Part shown: positions 11,492-29,017 of the stretch, one piece after another
Layout: the number at the start of each line of letters is the position of its first letter
Position numbering within the stretch: position 1 is the stretch's first letter
Assembly (NCBI RefSeq): GCF_023065955.2
Contig: NW_026622897.1
Span: 3,415,001 to 3,479,000, forward strand
Source: Ursus arctos
Lineage: Eukaryota > Chordata > Mammalia > Carnivora > Ursidae
Reading direction: 5' to 3'
Length of the DNA stretch: 64,000 nt
The notes under the pieces: model-generated
What the model saw: the letters and a program-made list of their open reading frames with translations, nothing else
Told to the model about the DNA's origin: nothing
Database searches by the model: none
Translations under genes and position numbers: made by a program

Positions 11492-13893
11492 GTAATCAAT
11501 AACTGCTTAATAATGGAACTGCTTTAAAAAAGGTGTGAGCAGGGTTTAGAGACACCAACGAGAAAAGGGATCGAGCTGTATCCCAGAGATAGCAAGAACA
11601 GGGAGCCTTTACCACCATACATCTGAGAGGGTAAGGAAGTGGAGGATGTGTCTGTTTTATACAGAGAGTGTAAGTGTATGGAGAATGCTGAGTGGCAGGG
11701 ACTTTGGCCCTTTATTTAAGGGATGCTGTCTTTCCAAACTGATGTGGCAGGAAAAGGAACCATGGAAATACACTGACCTCACTCTTCTCCAACCCTTGGG
11801 TGTGTGGCACATGACTTCCTTTAATCCCCTCAACTGGAAGTCAGAGGTCATGGATGCCGACCATACTGATCAGCCTTCTTGACCATCAACACAGGGAAGG
11901 GTAGTGAAAAATGAAGAGCAGGTCTGGATGTACAATCCAGTACAATTTGTAAGAAGTCACCTAGCATAAACTCTGAGCAGATATGACCAGCAAAATGTCA
12001 ATCTATATTTTGAATATATACTGATTTGCCTTTTGTAAAATGAATAGCTAGTTGAGAATTGAAATAGCTAATTTGGCACTGATGCCATACAGGCTGCATA
12101 ATCAGATCAGCAGCAGCACAGGCCACACCGTCTTCAGTGTGCAGTAATGGATCAGACGAGGGAGGACCAGTGTACAAGCCCCAGATACAAAGAGCCAAAC
12201 TATGTAAACGTGGAGGCCGCTGTCCTAGGACTGATTGAGCCAGAACCAGCAGCCATCACACAGCAGTGGTGATCCCGCCCCTTCTCTAACCTTGACTCCG
12301 AAGACACATCACGGAGGGCATTAACACCTCAAACTTTTCGCTCACAGTTAGCCCTAATAAACCAACTCTAGCACTTCCTACTGGAATTTATCATTCTTCA
12401 TGTTTTCTTAACAAAGCTTCAAAAAAAAAATCTACTAAAAAGATTTGAACCTAATAAATTACTTAATATCTTTTTTCCTGTGGTCTGTACGGCTTACTGC
12501 CTTACTAGCCTTTGCAGTTTTAGAAGGATGATACCAATGTTTTCCCAAACATAAAACAAACAGAACTGGTTTAGCATTAAGAATATCTACTGACATATGA
12601 TACTCCTTCCATGTTCCCTCCATGATACTCCTTCCATGTTCCCTTCTTAAAAAACAAAACAACAAAAAAAAACAAAGCAAAACAAAACAGTTGAAATGGA
12701 GCATTAGAAGCCAAATATACATCACAATATTGTTTATAAGAGCAAAAAAGGGAACAATCTAAACAGGGATATAAGTGAGCTCTAGAGAAGCATCAGGCCA
12801 TATAGTACACAACCCTTAAAATGGTGCTTGTTAAGTTTTGAATAGCATAAACAAGTGTTTTGTGGAAGAAACGTGTACATACAATATTGGCATTCATATT
12901 GGTGAGAACATAAATGAAAAGAACTGGAAAAAATTCAACAAATATTAATAGCTTTGGAGGGTAGATACATGGTTAGTCTCTTTTTTATCTTTTTCTACTT
13001 TATGCCTATCTCTTGCACGCATGTGTGCTCTCTCCCTCTCCCTCTCCCTCTCTTTCTCTATATATGAATTGCTTTTATAAATAGGAAAGTGTTAAGTAGC
13101 TACACTTTAAAAAAATCTGTGGAAACCTTTAAAAAGTGATTTAGGTATGAGAAGTATGCTTACAAATTTTAAAATACTTCTCAACTTCTGGATCTTGACA
13201 TTACAGGTAGGATGGGTAGACAACAAGGCATTAAAAAAGAAACAAGTAAGCAAGAAAGGTATACTTCTTTGAGCAAAGTCTCTTTACAAATTCTGTGTTG
13301 ATTTGCCATCTGAGACTTTGTTGAGTGATCTGGGAAATGTTTGATCCCCTGATCGGGGTGAGAAAGACCCAGGACAGAGCCTGTCATGGAAGAGAAGTTA
13401 TCCCATCTCACACTTCATCTGCTCTTAGTTCCAGCTGTGCATTAAAACTGAGATCAGAGCTCTTGAGGCATAAGAAAGACAAATTGGCAACAAGCACATT
13501 TATTTTATATGGCTACGTCTCTCAAATGGTACATTTGGTTTATCTTTCAGATATTCTTCATTTAGATGCAGCTACTACATTATTTAAGAGCCTTTAACAT
13601 TTTTAGGCTGATGCTTAAATTTAAAGACTTAAGTAAAGGCAAAAGGAAAGAAAACCACTAAGGAAAGGAGAAATCAGTTTCATTTTTATATGCAATTTTA
13701 AATATTCATGGAAAGAATTTTAGATGGAAATAGAACATTCCAGTACTACTTGGTTTCTATTTATAAAAGCCAAATGGCTATATTGCAATTTAGTAATGAT
13801 ATGTTATCCATTAAACACAAACATGATTTGTTACATTTTAGTCTGTTTTTTAATTCCTCAACAAGTTATCAGTGAACATGGATTTGATCTGAT
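11492..13893. other. Intron sequence with short simple repeats
   Basis: Mostly unrecognised. It contains a 25-bp tandem duplication (12597-12646), an A-rich/CAAAA tract (12646-12692) and a (CCCTCT)n pyrimidine tract (about 13030-13062). The ORFs at 11646-11882, 12459-12725 and 13325-13597 show nothing recognisable. Confidence 0.5.
12597..12646. repeat. 25-bp tandem duplication
   Basis: The unit atgatactccttccatgttc... occurs twice head to tail (12597-12621 and 12622-12646), nearly identical. Confidence 0.85.
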
Positions 13894-14000
13894 TTAAAGA
13901 TTTTATTTTTAACTAATCTCTACACCAAACATGGGGCTCGGACTCACAACCCAGAGATCAAGAGTTGCATGCTACCCCGACCGAGTCAGCCTAGGCACCA
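13894..14000 (-). mobile_element. Old, truncated CanSINE, antisense
   Basis: Reads tttaaagattttatttttaa, ctacaccaaacatggggctc, agatcaagagttgcatgc and cgagtcagcctaggca. This is the reverse complement of an older SINEC variant, diverged and lacking the CT-rich segment. Confidence 0.75.
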
Positions 14001-17000
14001 CCGAATAAATGAAAAATTAATACGTCGTATACAATAGGCAAAATGGAAATAACCTAAATGTTAAATAAAATATGATGCACCATGCAATGGCATAGTGTGT
14101 TACCATTAATAACCATGCAATTCTGTTTATTGACCTGAAAACATACACATGATCTATTATTGAAGAAAAATGGGGTTACAAAAAGCATGTGAGTAGATAT
14201 AATATTCTTCCCCACAGGACAGTGCTGCACTGGTGGTCATTTTGGTTGACCAATATCACAGGAGTTGTTAAATATATTGAATATTATCTCCAGAGGTATA
14301 GTAAATCCCATTTTGTAAAGTAAAATGTAATATAAATTATCTCAGTGTAGCAAGATCATGAGATGATACAGGAGGGATAGAAGGTGAGAGACAGAATAAA
14401 AGGAAAGGGAGAGAAAATGGGGTGAAGGATGAGAGAGACAGAGAGAGAGAGACTTCCAGGTCCTCATTTTATGGCTGTCTTTTATACCCTCTATTCTTGA
14501 GGTACTGATTTCGCAAGTGACTTCTTAAGAGGTGCCCATCATTTCTTCTCCCTAAAACTCAGTTCCCTTATTTGTAAAAGAGTTGAGTTCTTGTATCTTT
14601 AAATTTTTGTGTTTGCTAAATATGAAAAGAGTGCTCAGCCACATTCAGTAAGTGCTCAGCCATTGTCAAAAATTTTAAATTATTTTCCTGCAGGGCTAGT
14701 ACATCTACAGACACACCTTCCCACTCTCTGGGTCACTTGTGATCATCAGCTTACATTTGGTAGTAAATAACAGTTGCCTTGCATTTAGTACAATAGTGTA
14801 TGAAAAATGGTGCCATGTGACCATAGAATTATATTCATCAGGGATAGATATACCATGACTTTAGCCTTAACTTTATCTCTTTGGGATCCAGAGGAGAACA
14901 GGAAACATGACTGGCTAGATTTGTATTCATACTGTTTTACAAAAGGATCCAGATTAGATTAGGATCTAGATTAGGAGAGGCAGACCCTTTCCTTATTCTG
15001 CATTATAAAAGGAATTTATCATGAGGTGCTTTCTTAAATAAGGGACATTAGGACTGTTTCATTTTTTTGTAAAATATATGATTCTGCAGTCTAAATAAAT
15101 AAATACAATATAAAAATTCATGTCTGAGAATTACATCCTTGGTCACTTTCTTCAGGTCCCCTTCCTCAAACAGTGGTTGTTGAGCTCAAATTTCAACAGG
15201 AAGCAGTGAAATTCAGTAAAGTATACTTATTAGCAGTCAGGAGACCTGCTTGACACTCTACCATACCTACCACATATCTTGGTAAGGCATATTTGGTGGA
15301 TGGAGGGGCATTCATATTCTCAAAGTCAAGAGTTTGGACTACATTATACCTAAAGTCTCTTTGGGCTGCAAATAGTCCGCAAAGGTTTAGATTAGTATGC
15401 TAGGGGAGTTGGAACGCATAAGCTCTGCATTTCCAATTACAGGGAGACTTTATATGTTTTATGTAAAAGGTATACCTATGGGGTAGCTCACATTCTGTTA
15501 CAAAATTCAGAATCCCAATTTATACTTTCTTCTGCATACAGGACCACCCTACATATACAAAGAGGTGAGACCCAAGAAAAAATAAAAATCCTTTTAACTC
15601 TAGAGTTCTTCAATTTAATTTTTTAAAGCTTTTTTTTTTCTGATCATGCTGAAATAGTGCTTACAGGGAGTCAATCTATGGAAATTGCTAGAATTATCAA
15701 ACTTAGAAAGGGGTGTCATAAATAAAGCAGCCCATGTTTAAGGAAGTTAACAGTGTTTGGGGAAATATCCCATAATCATTTAACTCTGAGTATCTATCTG
15801 CAAAGGGACATATTTTTCAGAAATGAACTATATGTTCACAAACACCCATCACTAAAAGCTTCTTAGAACAAAAACAATAGTTGAATTTAAGTATTGTAAT
15901 TATATTAATAACAGTTTGAGCCTTGAGGGAACATTCGTAGATTAAAATAGAGAACATAACTCAAATTTTACATTTTAAAAAAGCACATAACGAAGAAATT
16001 TGTACTAACTTTATGAATTAATGTAGGGAATGCCTTATAATAGCAAATAAAATCAAATTCTGTAGCACAATTAATTTGATAGTGACATTAGTTTTGTCAA
16101 AATGAACCTTGAAAACCATGAATTTCGATCAAAATGTCAGTGATTCTTAGCATAGATTGTTGACTCAAAGAGCGAAGCAGACTGATATACTGATTTAGTG
16201 CCATATTCTAAGTATTTGATGAAAAAACAAATAGTTCAATCTGATTTTTCAAACATGGCTCAAATTTGTTACAAATATAAAATTGTAGATGTTTCTATAT
16301 CCATTTTAATTTTCAGGCAAATGTATTTTAATTAAAAATGCAAGTGCTTTTTGGTTTTGCTATCATAACTATTCAGAACACTCCCCTATCTTAGCCCCTG
16401 CATCAGCAGAAGCCATCCCACACCATGATTCAAATAGAATCTGTGAAATGGCCTTGTAGGGTTTGTGACTCTAGAAGGGAAGAGCTTGGCAAGCATATAG
16501 ATAGATCTAAGTAGTAATTCAAAAGCCTTTTCTCCTATGACCTAACTATGATTTAATGCTTGATATCCTGACAGGGAGAAGGCAGTTAATGGTATGTCCT
16601 GAGCGGTGCCCTGGCGACATCAGTAACCAAACTTAACCACAGGGCAGCACTGATAAACTGTTGCAAAGGAATCCACTTTGTTCATTGTTGTAATCTTCTC
16701 AGTTGGTGTGACATTTGGACCAGACCTGCCAGAGACTGCTGGGGCAGGCGCGTCGCTTCTCTGTGAAGCTGGAGTGAAAGCCGTGAGCACACGCCCCAGC
16801 TTCAGTGGCAGAAACCAGACATAGCGCTCCTGGGAGATCCCCCTGGCACCAGAAACACTTCACAGGCAGGGATATTCCTGGGTCAAAAATGAATCCTTAA
16901 TAGGGGAATAAAATTAACCCAAACAGAATGGAATTAAGTGTTCACTGTATTACAAACGGTATCATAGAAGAGAATAAAAGGCAGACTTTAACAGACTGAA
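14001..17000. other. Intron sequence with possible ancient SINE relics
   Basis: Largely unrecognised. A (GA)n-rich patch lies at about 14425-14452. Weak MIR-like matches occur at about 14560-14660 (cagttcccttatttgtaaaa ... agtaagtgctcagcc) and about 15230-15400 (gtcaggagacctgcttgaca ... ttggactacattatacc). The segment 16560-16870 is locally GC-richer with no identified function. Confidence 0.45.
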
Positions 17001-17165
17001 CGAGGCTCCACCAATTAATAGCTAAGCAGTCTTAGCCAAGAATTTAACTTCTCTGTCATCCAGTTTGCTTTATATAAAATGGAGATAATAAAACTAACAC
17101 CATGCCCATAAAACACTTAATATGGTGTCTGCTTCAGATTAGATAGGGGGCTTCAATAACTTTTA
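17000..17165 (+). mobile_element. MIR SINE relic
   Basis: MIR order is preserved: ccaattaatagctaagcagtcttagcc, aacttctctgtcatccagtttgc, aaaatggagataataaaac, then a degraded 3' end. Confidence 0.7.
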
Positions 17166-17571
17166 GGTATTTTTATTGTCTTCATTATTATTATACTTGA
17201 TCAGATGGGGGAGGGTGTGATGTAAAACAGGCAGGATTTTACCCTTGCCATTCAGGTCAATCGCACTCTAGATTCTTTCCTTTGTGTTGAAAAAACAAAA
17301 CAAAACAAAAGTGAATAAGAATTCACGTCCTACTTAAAGAGAACTAGACAGATAAATGAGCAATCACAGTTATTAAAATCCAGCACCCTTCATATGGGCA
17401 GCTGTGCCTCACTGTGTGCTTAGTACTTCCAAAAATAGCATATAGTGCTTGATAAATAATTTATTAACTAATTCAGTGAGATATGAACTATAATTACTGT
17501 ACAAACAGACACCTAGGGACATTTAAAGAAAAAAGACAACAACTCACTAGGAAAGGTTAGAGAAATCTTTT

Positions 17572-18548
17572 ATTTTTCTTTTATTTTAACTCCAGTATAG
17601 TTAACATACAGTTTAATATTAGTTTTAGGTGTACAATATAGTGATTCACTTCCATACGTCACCTACCCACCCATCTCCCCTCTTGTAATTATCGGCGTGT
17701 TCTCTAGAGTTAAGAGTCTGTTTCTTGGTTTACCTCTCTCTCTTTCTTTTCCCCATCGTTTGTTCTGTTTCTTAACTTCCACATTTCAGTGAAATCATAT
17801 GGTATTTGTCTTTGACTTATTTTGCTTAGCATAATACTCTAGCTCCGGCCATGTTGTTGCAAATAACAAGATTTTGTTCTTTTTATGGATGAATAATATT
17901 CCATTGTATATATACACATCTTTATCCATTCATTGGTCGATGGACACTTGGGCTGCTTCCATAATTTAGCTATTGTGAATAATGTTGCTATAAACATAGG
18001 GGTGTGTGTATCTGTTTGGATGAGTGTTTTTGCATTTTAGGGGTAAATACCCAGTAGCGTGATTACGGGGTTGTAGGATAGTTCTATTTTTAACGTCCTG
18101 AGGAACTTCCATACTGTTCTCCAGAGTGGCTGCACCAGTTTGCATCCTCACCAACAGGGCATGAGGGTTCCCCTTTCTCCACATCCTCACCAACACGTGT
18201 TGTTTCTTGTGTCTTCAGTTTTAGTCATTTCTGACTGGTGTGAGATGCTATCTCATTGTAGTTTTGATTTGTATTTCCCTGATGATGAGTGATGCTGAGC
18301 ATGTTTTCATGTCTCTTGGCCATCTGGATGTCCCATTTGGAGAACTGCCTGTTCATGTCTTCTGCCTATTTTAATTGCAACATTTGTTTTTTGGGTGTTG
18401 AATTGTATAAGTTCTTTATATATTTTAGATACTAACCCTTTATCACATATGTCATTTGCAAACATCTCCCATTTGTTGGGTTGCCTTTTAGTTTCATTGA
18501 TTATCCTTTGCTGTACAGAAGATTTTTATTTTGATGCAGTCCCAATGA
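17572..18548 (-). mobile_element. L1, 5'-truncated, antisense
   Basis: Starts at a T-rich (reverse poly-A) edge, followed by the L1 3' UTR in reverse (agttaacatacagtttaata ... gttaagagtctgtttc), then the ORF2 C-terminus (gacttattttgcttagcata; ccattgtatatatacacatc; ccagtagcgtgattacgggg). Flanked by an imperfect 12-bp duplication gagaaatctttt (17560-17571) / gagaagtcttct (18549-18560). ORF2 is broken. Confidence 0.9.
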
Positions 18549-18777
18549 GAGAAGTCTTCTAAAATGACCTAAAGCTAAAGCTGAGGCTTAAAGTAAAATT
18601 GGAAGTTGCAAGTGAGGATGAAGAATACAGACTTTCTCAGCTCAAGGAATAGCCATCGGAACACAGTAAGCAAGAGAGAAAGAACCTGGTTTATTTGGCA
18701 AACTGCCAATCAGTAGTGTGACTTGAGCAATATGTAGCTCAGAGAGATAGTGAGAGGTTGGTGTGGAAAAATAAGTG

Positions 18778-19050
18778 CCCTCCCACCATCACCCCCAGTC
18801 ATTTCTGTCCTGTTCTTCCTTCATTTTTCTTCATAGAACTTACCACCTCTTGTTATATATTTACATACATAACATGTATGCATATAAATGTATTTGTGTA
18901 TTTGTTTATTGTCTGCCATCGTCCTGGAGTATAAGCTTCATGGGGGTAGGCACATTTTACTGTTTTGGTTATTCCTGTATCTGAAGATCCTGGAGCAATG
19001 GTATGGCATACAGTAGACACTCAATAAATATTTGTTGAATGAAAATGAAA
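18778..19050 (+). mobile_element. LINE-2 3' end relic
   Basis: L2 3' landmarks: cataacttaccacctcttgt-like block, tgtttattgtctgcc, gtataagcttcatgggggta, and the end acactcaataaatatttgttgaatgaa. Confidence 0.8.
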
Positions 19051-20775
19051 AAGTAGGGACGTGTTTATGGAAGATCTTAAATACAGTATTTTGGGAGAAA
19101 TATCAGGATTGACTTGAGATGAGGGTGGAAAAAAGTGACAAGTCTGAGAGTATCCTCCTAGTTTCTGACTAAACTGAGTTCTTGGCTAATGACCAAATAC
19201 ATAATTCAAGAATAAGAGTTAAGTTTTTATTTTCGTCTTTGAGGGGGTTTGGGATGTTGAGTTATACATTATGAGTCTCCCAGAGTTGTAGGGAGAAAAT
19301 CCCTCACCTACCCAGAATTCACAAAGTACATCCCTCACATGGACAAGAGCATTCTACCTTGACTCTACCACAGGGAATATAAGTGATTTTTCTGAACAGC
19401 TATGGAGCAGATTACTAGATGTAATAAAATCCTACTTTAATCATCTTCATTGCATAGAAGTCAAAAGTGAATGATTAAGGAATTCAAATACCCTGCCTCA
19501 GAACCATATAGTTGAAATTAAAAACACAGTTGCTGCAGTTGAAAGTAACTGAATCCATCATCTGTCACGTGGCATGCTGTTCAAGAACTCACTCGTCCTT
19601 TAGATGATCACCTCAGTGTCATTGCCCCACTAAAGAGATTTAATAGTGAGTAATCAAATGTATTCACTCTGCGTCACTGACATTACTTCTTGGAATTGAG
19701 CGAGCCTCAGTGGGATATAAAAATTAGGCTAATCATATGGTGAATACTTACTTCGTCCTGTGTTTGTTCCCACCAGGAACAGAAATTGTCTTGATAATTG
19801 TATGCAAATCCTTTCACCAGAATCATCTAAAGAAAATTATGTACTGCTACTCCTTTTCTAAAGAAAAGACAAAAGTAACATTTTAAAATATCACTTTCAA
19901 ATCGACCAAAATGAATGGTTTTGGCTTTGTGTGTAAAAGCCAGATCCAAATTAATATTATTTACAGTACACAGTCTGGCATGTGAATGTAACAAACCGAT
20001 ATTTAATATGTTGTGTAACACTTCTATGTGTTTTGTTGCCAGTGATTGCTTTCATGATTAATTAATGAGATCTATTGGACTCAGACTTCAACATAGGGTA
20101 GAATAAATTAATTGGTCTTTTAAGAACCAGCATTCTGTGTGGAGCATTGGCTATCCTCAACCAATGAACCAGCTTTTCAGGGTTAGCTGAGGATTTGTTT
20201 TTATAAACCAAAAGTATTTCTGTTTTTAGCATTTAGAATAGAGCTCTTTCTAAAATGGATTTCAAACTTCCTTTAATTCTGAATTTTTTTGAGGCTTATT
20301 TCAGCCTTTGTTAATGACTCAAGATGGTTGCTATAAAGATTGATAATGAAAAGTGTAGAGCAATTTCCACGGATACCCTAAGGAGCGCTGAGATGTGCAA
20401 GGCTCTCGGCTCCTGCAACTCATGACCTCCCTCGGCCCCGGTTTGGGAGTTTTTGCATTTACCTGCCACATTATTTTTGCATCTAAATGCATAAATTAAG
20501 TAGTTTTCAGGCCACTCTAATTCCATTGAATATTACTTATCATCAATTCAGAAGTCATCTCTAGAATGGAACAGAAAACATTGCTCAAATTTGAATATTT
20601 TAGACTAACAGAAATGGCAGTCTCATATGGTTCCAACCTGATAAAATGAAAAGCTCCTGGCTCATCAATGGATGAGTACAAAATGAGGGGGAAAGAACAG
20701 AATTTGGAGAGAAGTGAGCAGCTAACATTCTTCCTTTCTTCCTCCTGCTGTAGATTGGAGGAATTACCGCACTAC
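19051..20775. other. Intron sequence, no feature recognised
   Basis: AT-rich, no identifiable repeat or gene. The short minus ORFs at 19827-20021 and 20311-20526 are unremarkable. Confidence 0.5.
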
Positions 20776-21120
20776 ACTTAGATCCATTTCAGTAGCCTCC
20801 TATTTGGGTTCCCTTTCCTCCTCCTTCATTTGAGTCCATCAGTATAAAAGCTAATATTAAATATGAAAGCAATTTTATAATCTGTCTCTTCTCTACTCCA
20901 AAGCCTCCCATGTTTCCCTGTGGTCAGCAAAGTAAAATTTAACTTTCAGTTTTTAATTATTCAGACACATTCCTCAAGTGGCTTTTAGTCGCCAGGCATT
21001 CTTCTAGTACAGTGAACAACACAAAACTTGCCTCCATGCATGAGCTTGCCCTCTAGTGGGGGCAACAGACAATGTATAAGATGAATAAAATACGTAGTCC
21101 ATTGGGTGATGATGTTAGGG
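20776..21120 (+). mobile_element. LINE-2 relics
   Basis: Two L2-like pieces: 20776-20950 (agcctcctatttgggttccc ... ccaaagcctcccatgtttcc) and about 20985-21100 (agtgaacaacacaaaacttgcctcc ... gagcttgccctctagtgggg). The GC-richer sequence from 21120 to 21700 may continue the same relic but is too diverged to call. Confidence 0.6.
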
Positions 21121-21745
21121 AGAAAATAGTGCAAAGAAGGGCGTGTGACATCTGAGGACAAGAGAGTTGACATGGTAGAGAATGAGATCGGGACGCCCTC
21201 CTTGAAGAGAGGGCAGGTGGGTAAAGACCAGACGGAGGTGAAAGGGTGAGCCTCCCAGACCCGCCTTGGGGAGTGCACTCCAGGGCAAAGCCAGGGGAGA
21301 ACAAAGCTGGCAGGAGGGTGGTTTGCTGCCCGTGTCTGAGAGCAAGGAAGTCACAGATGTGGTAAGAAAGTGGGGCTGTAAGGCCACTGTAAAGAAGCAA
21401 CAAGCCCGCTGTGAGCTCTGAGTAGGATGGTCTGGCTCGCTCACAGCCGTGCGACCACCCATCCAAAGGGGGCAAAAGCAGAACAAGGACACCTGTCAGG
21501 AGATGGCTGCACATTCCAGACAAGAGAGGGTGCTGGTTGGCACGTGGGTGTTGGCCGCTGCAGTGCTGGGGAAAGACGGTCCAATTCTCCATGTGCTTTG
21601 AAGATCACACTGACAGAATACGCTAACATACTAACCGTGTTCCTGAGAGGTAGAGGGGCCTCCCCAACACAGCCTTGACTTTCCTTTCCAGTCTCATCTC
21701 CAGCTCTCCCTGTCCGCTAACACGGGCTACGAGAGCCCCTCCACT
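21121..21745. other. GC-richer intron stretch with overlapping chance ORFs
   Basis: Minus ORFs of 97, 125 and 179 codons overlap in different frames here, together with a plus ORF at 21427-21678. None resembles a known protein and frames are not consistent with exons. It may be diverged L2. Confidence 0.4.
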
Positions 21746-21749
21746 TGAG

Positions 21750-21915
21750 AATGAGGGCCTGAGTTCACATTGTAGCTCTGTCACTCGCTAGGTTACTATT
21801 TGATGTGAATCACGTAGTCCACTTTTATCTCTGTTCCCCCACAGTGTAGGGGAACAGACCTACTACACAGGGCTGTCCTGAGGTCCAACCGAATTGTCAA
21901 ATAATAATAAAGCTT
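21750..21915 (+). mobile_element. MIR SINE relic
   Basis: gcctgagttcacattgtagctctgtcactcgctaggtt, then ttttatctctgttcccccac and agggctgtcctgaggtccaa follow the MIR consensus order. Confidence 0.7.
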
Positions 21916-22273
21916 AGTATGTTTATGAACCCACCACTCCAGCAAACCAGTCTCTTAACTATTAATAATCTCTTACGCATTCATCAAGCTTCCTGCTGCT
22001 CTGCCCTTGGCTCCTATGCTCGTCACCATCTCTGTCCATCAGACCCTCCCCATCCTCACCTGTCATTCTGTCTGCAGAGAAGTCCTCTCTCCAAGGGGCT
22101 CTGTCCAGCCTCTCAACTCAACACTTTGCTTTCCCAAAGCGTTGCCATACTGAGTAAGTTTAACATGCAAAATTAGGTCTTAAGTATTTTAAATGCTTAA
22201 TATGAGACAAACATTATTTGGTTGCCTGTTAATTCACAAATCTATTTTAATCTCCTTACAAAGATACAGTGCT

Positions 22274-22464
22274 TGGAGCCTGGATGGCTCAGTTGGTTGA
22301 GCATCTGACTCTTGATTTTGGCTCAGGTCATGACCTCAGTGTCCTGAGATCCAGCCCTGCATCTGGCTCCATGCTTAGCGGGCCGTCTGCTTGGGATTCT
22401 GTCCCTCTCCCCCTCTCCCTCCCATCCTCCTAAAGTGGATAAATAAATCTTTAAAAAGAAAAAA
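22274..22464 (+). mobile_element. CanSINE, older subtype
   Basis: Head gagcctggatggctcagttgg, body tgactcttgattttggctcag, tail aaataaatctttaaaaag. Imperfect flanking duplication atacagtgcttg / atacaatggttg. Confidence 0.88.
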
Positions 22465-23079
22465 AATACAATGGTTGCATTTAGTGCAAGTTCAAATTGT
22501 GAACTTTTTATAGTGTGATATAAAAAAATATTTAATCAGAACTGTGAATTTTATATAGTGTGATATTTAAAATTGATATAATCTCAATTTAGGAGCAATA
22601 TAATAACCATATAGAATCATGCCAGACATTTATTCTGATTAGGAAACTAGTCTTTAGTTATTGGAGTTTAAAATTACACAAAATTTTCAAGAATGCCTTT
22701 CTTGCATGAAAAGAGATTGTTGTCCACTATAAGAAGATATTGATAAATGCTCATGGTGTTGAGGAGATAAACAATTCTGAAGGCAAACTTGCAAAGATAC
22801 CCAGTTTATTCTTAGCGACTATTCAAAATCTACAGAGATGATCTCTAGAAAAACAGCTGCCTGTACCAAGAGAGAAATTGGGTTTGTCAAGCCTGTGCCC
22901 ACCTAGCTTACTGGTTTGGGTGACGAAAGTGGGGGCTGCCAGGCCTTCTCACCAGAAGTCACTTGACATCTGAAATCCATGTAGAAAATTATGTGCTTCT
23001 TCAGGACATCATAAAGACCTAACCCTCCTCCAAAAGCAAGATTAAGTGACCGCCAATAGAACAGATTGGTGTTATGCCC

Positions 23080-24010
23080 AAATCTCTGTCCTCCATATCC
23101 CTTATGTTTTATGGATCACCAAGTGGAGTCGTCCTTCCCCCTTCACCTAGAATCCACTCTCCTTCCCCATCACCTCATCTGAATGACTTCAGTATGGCCT
23201 CCAAACGGGTTTTCCCATTTCCTGTTACTTCCATCCCCTGTATTTCCCACAATGCAGCTGAATGATTGCTGTACAGCACATTTGTCATTCTCTTCCTGAA
23301 GTCCTTGAAGAGTAAAGACCAAATTCTATGATATGAGAGAAAGCTCTAGTGACACGACCTTTGCCTGCTTCTCTCTGCTGTCTTTTGAGCCCTTCCCACA
23401 GTCCACACCAGATCTGTCCATATCCTCCTTGCTCTTCCAAACACACGAGATAAACTGAAGTGTTTGAGGTTCCTGGATGTGACCTGCCATGCTGCTTCTT
23501 AGCACCAAGTCTTTTAACATTCTGACTCCTGTCTGTGAATTGCCGCTAACTCATTCATGCATTCAGACAGCTCTTTGTTAAGCATGTGCCAAGCACCCAT
23601 TGGCCAAAGAAGGACTGAGCACGGGGACAGTCCCTACTTCACGGAGCCTACAGTATAGTGGAGGGCAAAGATGCTAATCAGATCATCATTCAAATATATA
23701 GTTAGAAACTGGTGAAAATCTCTGAAAGACATGTACAGAAAACTATAAGAGCTTGAAGAGCGCAGAGGGGAAAGTGATCTAGTTAGGGGTGAGGAATGTT
23801 TGCAGTGAGTTCTGAAAGATGAAAGGAAGCAAAAGTGGAAGGAAGCAGGTTTTTTTAAAAGGAAACAGCTTTGTGCTGAGGCACTGAGGTATAGATGGGT
23901 GGGACCTTCTAGAACATCTGAGAAGGGCAGTGTTGCTGGAGGACAGAAAACAAAGACATTAATGGTCTAAGATGATACTGGGAAGCGGGAGGAGACAAAT
24001 AGATTTGGGG
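23080..24010 (+). mobile_element. LINE-2 relics
   Basis: Two adjoining L2-like segments: 23080-23530 (gcctccaaacgggttttccc ... gaccaaattctatgatatg ... ctgctgtcttttgagccctt) and 23545-24010 (actcattcatgcattcag ... ggagcctacagtatagtgg ... gcactgaggtatagatggg). Highly diverged. Confidence 0.6.
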
Positions 24011-29014
<5,004 letters not shown>

Positions 29015-29017
29015 TGA

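Noticed and set aside
12646..12692. Short spaced repeats as a CRISPR-like array
   Set aside because: A-rich low-complexity sequence without regular repeat-spacer structure, in a mammalian intron.
21053..21592. 179-codon minus ORF
   Set aside because: Overlaps other ORFs in different frames in a GC-richer area; composition looks like chance and no domain is visible.
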